This document shows, one piece after another, positions 60,528 through 64,000 of a stretch of DNA of 64,000 bases; position 1 is the stretch's first letter, and each line of letters starts with the position of its first letter. The notes under the pieces are model-generated. The model saw only the letters and a list, made by a program, of their open reading frames with translations, was not told where the DNA came from and made no database searches. The DNA comes from JBBQUN01 sp963698395. Lineage in GTDB: Bacteria > Actinomycetota > Acidimicrobiia > Acidimicrobiales > SZUA-35. A program made the position numbers and the translations under genes. The DNA lies in NCBI GenBank assembly GCA_963698395.1, contig CAVOQQ010000002.1, positions 310,001 to 374,000 of the forward strand. The letters are read 5' to 3'.

Positions 60528-61079
60528 GTGAGCTCCGACCATCTCTCCTCCGCCGGTACCGACCCGCTCGGAACCATCGAGTCGACGACCGACCGATTCG
60601 TCTGGTCGCCGCCGCTGACCGGCAATGCCATCATCGTGCGCCGTCGGCTTCGCGCCACGTCGGCGATGCTGGTGGTCCTCACGTCGCTGTGGGCCGGTGC
60701 GTCGGTATGGGCCGACGGGCTCGATGCCGTCGCCTTCGCCCTCATCGTGCCGCTCATCCTCTTCGCCGTTGCGGTCCTCATCGATCGATTGTTCGCCGTC
60801 GGTGGGCGACTGCGGCTCGAGGTCGACGGCGATGCGCTGGTGATGCAGCGGGGAAAGCGTCGCGACGTCGTTCCTCGGCACGAGATCGCCGGGGTCGCGA
60901 TCCGGTCGAAGTCGGTCGATGACCGCTCGAGCCCGGGCCCTCCCGGGTGGTATGTCGTCATCGAGCGAGTCGATGGACCCACGCTCTCGGCGATCGTGCC
61001 GGTGGGGATGGGCAGCGCCTTCGACCGGCACGAAGCCCTTCGGCTCGAGGCGACGCTTCGCCGACGCTGCCTCGGCTGA
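60528..61079 (+). CDS. Small membrane protein with PH-like domain
   Basis: A 183-residue protein. Two hydrophobic segments (LRATSAMLVVLTSLWAGASV and VAFALIVPLILFAVAVLIDRLF) are followed by a beta-rich domain (LRLEVDGDALVMQRGKRRDV, VPVGMGSAFDRHEALRLEA), a layout like bacterial PH-domain (YdbT/bPH) membrane proteins. The function is unknown. The start is the GTG 9 bp after miaB. It is clearly homologous to the second half of the next protein (61157-62305), so both arose by duplication. Confidence 0.62.
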   Translation: MSSDHLSSAGTDPLGTIESTTDRFVWSPPLTGNAIIVRRRLRATSAMLVVLTSLWAGASVWADGLDAVAFALIVPLILFAVAVLIDRLFAVGGRLRLEVDGDALVMQRGKRRDVVPRHEIAGVAIRSKSVDDRSSPGPPGWYVVIERVDGPTLSAIVPVGMGSAFDRHEALRLEATLRRRCLG

Positions 61080-61156
61080 GGCCTCGCTGTACCATCGTCC
61101 CTTGTCGGCTCGGCTTCGCTCTCGTAGTCTGACGGCCAGCACGAGGAGGGAACCCT

Positions 61157-62305
61157 GTGTCCGATGTCGTCACACCAGAAGCCGTCTACGAATGGCGCGC
61201 CCCTGTCGACGGCGCGCTGGTCACGAAGGAACGGATCACGGTCGCCGCACTGCTCGGTGGTGGCGCCGCCATGGCAGCCTGGGGCGTGATCAGCGCCGTG
61301 ATCGGAGCCGGGGCAGACGTGCGTTTCCTCGTCGTGGTCGGTGTCATGCTGCTCAGCCTCGGTGCCTGGGCGGTTCGGGACTCTCGCCGACTTCGATCCA
61401 CCGTCATTCGTATCGATCGGATGGGGACGCTCACGGTGTCCGACACCAAGCAGCAGGCAACGATCGACCTGCGCACGGTGTCGACCCTGTCGGTTCGTCG
61501 ACGCAGCGGCCGGCCCCAGTGGCACTGGTCGATCGAAGCGGCCCATCCCGGTGGCGCCTGGCACGCCGAACTCGCGGGCCTCGCCACCTACTGGAATCTC
61601 GGCGACGACGAGATGGCGAAGCTGGAATCGGAGCTGCTGGGGTGGCTCGCCTGGGCCACCGGCAATGCCGCCGTTGCCCGAGCACCCGGTGCGGCGTCGG
61701 CCAGTCCGTCGGCATCGTTCGCCGCCGGTTCGATCACCGATGCGGGGTCATCCCGGCCTCCAGCCGCAGCGATCGCGGTGCGAGGTGTCGTGACGAGCAC
61801 ACCTCGCGAGTTCGAATGGGAGCCGCCCGAACATCCGAACAAGGCCAGGAACCGACGCCGACTGCGGATCGGCGTCGTCGGTTTCGCGGTGCTCGTCGCG
61901 CTCTTCGCCGCCATCAGCGAGGCCGAGAACGGGGTCACGGCCGTGTTGTTCTCCATGTTCGTTCCGGTGTTGATCCTGTTGATCGGTTTCGGAGTCGACC
62001 GGGCCTACGACCTCGGTCGACGTTTCCGTATCGGTGTCGATGCCAACGGGTTGTCGATCCGCCGATCGAGCAAGCCTCCGATCGTGGTCGCCGCGCCGAC
62101 CATCGCGACGCTCCAGATCTCTCTGGCCCATGAGTCCACCCACGACGCAAACATCGAGGCGAGCAATTGGTACCTGACGGTCGGCACGAACGACGGCGAG
62201 ACGAAGCGGATCCCCATCCCGCTCTCGCTCGGTTCGTCGTTCGCCCGGAACGACGCCATTGCGCTCGAGGCGGAACTGCGACGCCGACTGGGCGTGGAGC
62301 CCTAG
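61157..62305 (+). CDS. Membrane protein with two copies of the TM-PH-like module
   Basis: A 382-residue protein that repeats the module of the previous gene. First module: VYEWRAPVDGALVTKERITV, two helices and a beta-rich domain up to ~residue 170. After an Ala/Ser/Pro linker (residues ~175-215) the second module begins EFEWEPPEHPNKARNRRRL, with helices FAVLVALFAAISEAE and MFVPVLILLIGFGVDRAYDL and the end SLGSSFARNDAIALEAELRRRLG, paralleling GMGSAFDRHEALRLEATLRRRC of the neighbour. GTG 61157 has GAGGAGG 8 bp upstream. Unknown function; probably interacts with the smaller paralogue. Confidence 0.62.
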   Translation: MSDVVTPEAVYEWRAPVDGALVTKERITVAALLGGGAAMAAWGVISAVIGAGADVRFLVVVGVMLLSLGAWAVRDSRRLRSTVIRIDRMGTLTVSDTKQQATIDLRTVSTLSVRRRSGRPQWHWSIEAAHPGGAWHAELAGLATYWNLGDDEMAKLESELLGWLAWATGNAAVARAPGAASASPSASFAAGSITDAGSSRPPAAAIAVRGVVTSTPREFEWEPPEHPNKARNRRRLRIGVVGFAVLVALFAAISEAENGVTAVLFSMFVPVLILLIGFGVDRAYDLGRRFRIGVDANGLSIRRSSKPPIVVAAPTIATLQISLAHESTHDANIEASNWYLTVGTNDGETKRIPIPLSLGSSFARNDAIALEAELRRRLGVEP

Positions 62306-62356
62306 CCGATCAGCCGCCGGTGCGGGTACGAGGTGCGTTCGTCGGCCCGGCGGTGC

Positions 62357-62815
62357 TCATCCGTCGTCGCCGATGCCCGGGAACTGCACGAACGCATGGA
62401 GCTCGATGGGGGCCAGCTCCTGGAGGTCGGCATAGCCGAGCGAGCGGCAGAACTCGCGTTGGCCCGGTTGGTCATCGGTGAGGAGCACCTTCTGGCGCAC
62501 GTGCTCGAACCGTTGGAGGCAGGCGCCCACCAGAACGGTGCCGATGCGGGATCGACGATGGTCGGGATGCACCAGGACTTCTTGGAGGTACATGATCGAC
62601 ACGTCGTCGGAGAGGCAGCGCGCCAGTCCGATCAGTTCACCGCCGGCCGTCCGTGCGGTGGTCACGTAGGTCGAGCGGTCGACGGCCCGAGCGAGCGCAT
62701 CGGGATCCGACGCGTAGATCAGCCAGCCGACCGCCTCGTAGAGCGCAACGAGGTCGGCGATCGGGACGACCTCGTCGTCGGCGAACTCGGTCGGTCCGAT
62801 GTGATCCTCAGCCAT
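62357..62815 (-). CDS. GNAT-family N-acetyltransferase
   Basis: A 152-residue GNAT protein. The acetyl-CoA motif V-x-P-x-x-R-x2-x-G-I/V-G is seen in YLQEVLVHPDHRRSRIGTVL; DDQPGQREFCRSLGY and LAPIELHAFVQF complete the fold. Substrate unknown. I use ATG 62815; an in-frame ATG at 62836 is a less likely alternative. The gene converges with the membrane protein upstream and lies 51 bp from the LysR gene end. Confidence 0.84.
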   Translation of the reverse strand: MAEDHIGPTEFADDEVVPIADLVALYEAVGWLIYASDPDALARAVDRSTYVTTARTAGGELIGLARCLSDDVSIMYLQEVLVHPDHRRSRIGTVLVGACLQRFEHVRQKVLLTDDQPGQREFCRSLGYADLQELAPIELHAFVQFPGIGDDG

Positions 62816-62866
62816 GGCCGAAGCGTAGAGCGGCACTCGATTCGAGCGGGCGATCGGACGGGCCGA

Positions 62867-63784
62867 TCAGTTCGGGTTGGATGACGAGCCGGGCAAGGCA
62901 GGATCGAACGACATCAGCGTGTCGACCAAGGCTTCGGTCGCCGGCTGGCGCAGTGAGCCTCGGCGGCGCGCCGCGACCAGGCGGCGTTGGGCGATCGGGG
63001 GTGCCGTTGCCCGTCGGAGCGGCAATGGGCCCGATTCGGCCTGGGCGACCGGGAGCACCGTCCATCCGAGTCCGAGGTCGACCATCGTTCGGAGCACTTC
63101 GGGTTGGTGGGAGACCGCCACCACGTCGACCGTTGCACCCAGATCCGCCAGCGCGGCAACGATGGTGCGACGGGTGTGGGAGCCTTCGGGAAAGAGGACG
63201 AACGGACCCCAGGTCGACGGCGAGCCCGGGACGGTCCCGGCCGGTGCATAGAGGGCCAGATCCTCGACGAGCAGCGGTACCAGTTCGAGATCGTCACTCG
63301 GTGGTGGTGGATCGACGACCACCGCGACGTCGAGGTCGGCCGCCCGAAGCTGCTCGATCAAGGCGCTCGAGGGGGCGACGGTCAAGCGGAGATCGACATC
63401 GGGTCGCTCGGCTCGGAAGCGAGCGAGGGCGGCGGGGTAGTGCTCCACCGCCGCGGCATCGATCATGCCCACCCGCAGACGGCCGGCTTCGCCACTGCGC
63501 ACCGACACCGCCCATCGACCCAGCTCACGAGTCTGGGCGACCACCCGCTCGGCGTAGGCCACGACTTCCTCCGCCCCCGGAGCCACGACGCGACGTCGGC
63601 CGTCCCGGGCGAAGAGGCTGACCCCGACGCGGCGCTCGAGCTCGGCCAGCCCCTGGCTCAGGGCCGATGGCGAGACCCCGAGCTCGGCGGCTGCGGCAGC
63701 CCAGGTCGGCTGTCGGGCGACGCTCGCCAGGTAGTGCAACTGCTGCACGGTGAGGGGAAGTAGTGGGGGTGTCTCCTGCATCAT
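62867..63784 (-). CDS. LysR family regulator, divergent from an inositol-phosphate synthase gene
   Basis: A 305-residue LysR-type protein. The HTH is LPLTVQQLHYLASVARQPTW, then AAAAAELGVSPSALSQGLAELERRVGVSLF (in part). The effector-binding domain shows LDVAVVVDPPPPSDDLELV and VLFPEGSHTRRTIVAALADLG. ATG 63784 (or the following ATG 63781) is the start; a frame extended further upstream would run through the divergent gene. It shares a 58-bp promoter region with the gene at 63843 that has a palindrome TGAAC-N8-GTTCA (63798-63815), a candidate site. Confidence 0.87.
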   Translation of the reverse strand: MMQETPPLLPLTVQQLHYLASVARQPTWAAAAAELGVSPSALSQGLAELERRVGVSLFARDGRRRVVAPGAEEVVAYAERVVAQTRELGRWAVSVRSGEAGRLRVGMIDAAAVEHYPAALARFRAERPDVDLRLTVAPSSALIEQLRAADLDVAVVVDPPPPSDDLELVPLLVEDLALYAPAGTVPGSPSTWGPFVLFPEGSHTRRTIVAALADLGATVDVVAVSHQPEVLRTMVDLGLGWTVLPVAQAESGPLPLRRATAPPIAQRRLVAARRRGSLRQPATEALVDTLMSFDPALPGSSSNPN

Positions 63785-63797
63785 TGTGAAGTATCGC

Positions 63798-63815
63798 TGA
63801 ACTGAATGCCGTTCA
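63798..63815. promoter_or_regulatory. Possible LysR operator between lysR and the inositol-phosphate synthase gene
   Basis: TGAAC (63798-63802) and GTTCA (63811-63815) are inverted arms with an 8-bp spacer in a 58-bp divergent promoter region. Downstream, TATTCT (63830-63835) ends 7 bp before ATG 63843. Confidence 0.45.
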
Positions 63816-63842
63816 TGATCGTTTCTGCTTATTCTTTGTGTC

Positions 63843-64000
63843 ATGACCGAACCTCTCGACATTGCTCCTGCGACCGGCAAGCTGGGCGTGCTCACGCCGG
63901 GCATGGGCGCCGTCTCCTCCACCTTCATCGCCGGTGTGCTCGCCGCCCGGGCCGAAGGCAAGCCCCCGCTGGGCTCCGTCAGCCAGATGGCGCACATCCG
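63843..64000 (+). CDS. Inositol-3-phosphate synthase, N-terminal fragment (continues beyond window)
   Basis: The first 52 residues of a protein that begins TEPLDIAPATGKLGVLTPGMGAV, with a Rossmann GxGxVxxx pattern (PGMGAVSSTFIAGVLAARAEG) characteristic of bacterial myo-inositol-1(3)-phosphate synthases, which convert glucose-6-phosphate to inositol phosphate for phosphatidylinositol/mycothiol-type compounds. The gene is cut by the window end, so completeness cannot be judged. The divergent LysR gene is a likely local regulator. Confidence 0.68.
   Translation, partial: MTEPLDIAPATGKLGVLTPGMGAVSSTFIAGVLAARAEGKPPLGSVSQMAHI

Overview
The window is about 65% G+C and reads as chromosome of an actinobacterium. 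The best fit is the class Acidimicrobiia (Ilumatobacter-like), inferred from the nusA/infB-type operon content, an F420-type luciferase-like oxidoreductase, an actinobacterial LexA box and many TAGCCT-like -10 boxes placed directly in front of start codons. There is no phage, transposase, rRNA, tRNA or CRISPR. Genes are tightly packed on both strands, often with 1-4 bp stop/start overlaps.

Layout. 1-6658: translation and RNA-decay genes (infB end, ylxP, rbfA, truB, ribF, rpsO, pnp) closed by a strong terminator. 6778-10153: dapB, an unknown membrane protein and an amino-acid permease, the last two broken by indels. 10154-11690: a SAM-type riboswitch and a Cys/Met-metabolism PLP enzyme. 11777-16311: Nudix, DedA, a carotenoid oxygenase with a divergent TetR, and SURF1. 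16483-25976: a winged-helix protein, dapA, RNase J, an RmlD-like SDR, a TetR/oxidoreductase divergent pair with twin operators, DUF4262 and FtsK. 26033-34015: cation exchanger, VOC, SMP-30, CopC, rimO, pgsA, cinA and a 503-residue protein of unknown function.

34053-42026 is the metabolic highlight: a complete form I aerobic CO dehydrogenase cluster on the minus strand in the order coxM-coxS-coxL-coxF(XdhC)-coxD-coxE, with a divergent LysR gene. The large subunit carries the form I active-site signature AYACSFR, so the organism probably oxidises CO (including trace CO) as an energy source. 42276-49937: asparaginase, MFS, an anchored CBM9-like protein, a 2-oxoglutarate oxygenase, a thiolase/DUF35 pair, an LLM oxidoreductase and a small lipoprotein. 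49966-54902: LexA box, recA, a CBS-less IMPDH/GMPR-family enzyme, a HAD-VOC fusion and a TTC38-like protein. 55044-59017: an oxidative pentose-phosphate operon (gnd, zwf, ROK kinase, pgl), followed by miaB, two related membrane proteins, GNAT, LysR and the start of an inositol-phosphate synthase.

Five genes (truB, the gene at 7566, the permease at 8825, gnd, zwf) are interrupted by single-base indels although the protein sequence is otherwise well preserved on both sides. Housekeeping genes are among them, so assembly or sequencing error is more likely than decay, and the affected CDSs are annotated as frameshifted. Other themes are leaderless-type promoters, several operator palindromes at divergent gene pairs, and intergenic repeat families, two of which contain the stop codon of the preceding gene.
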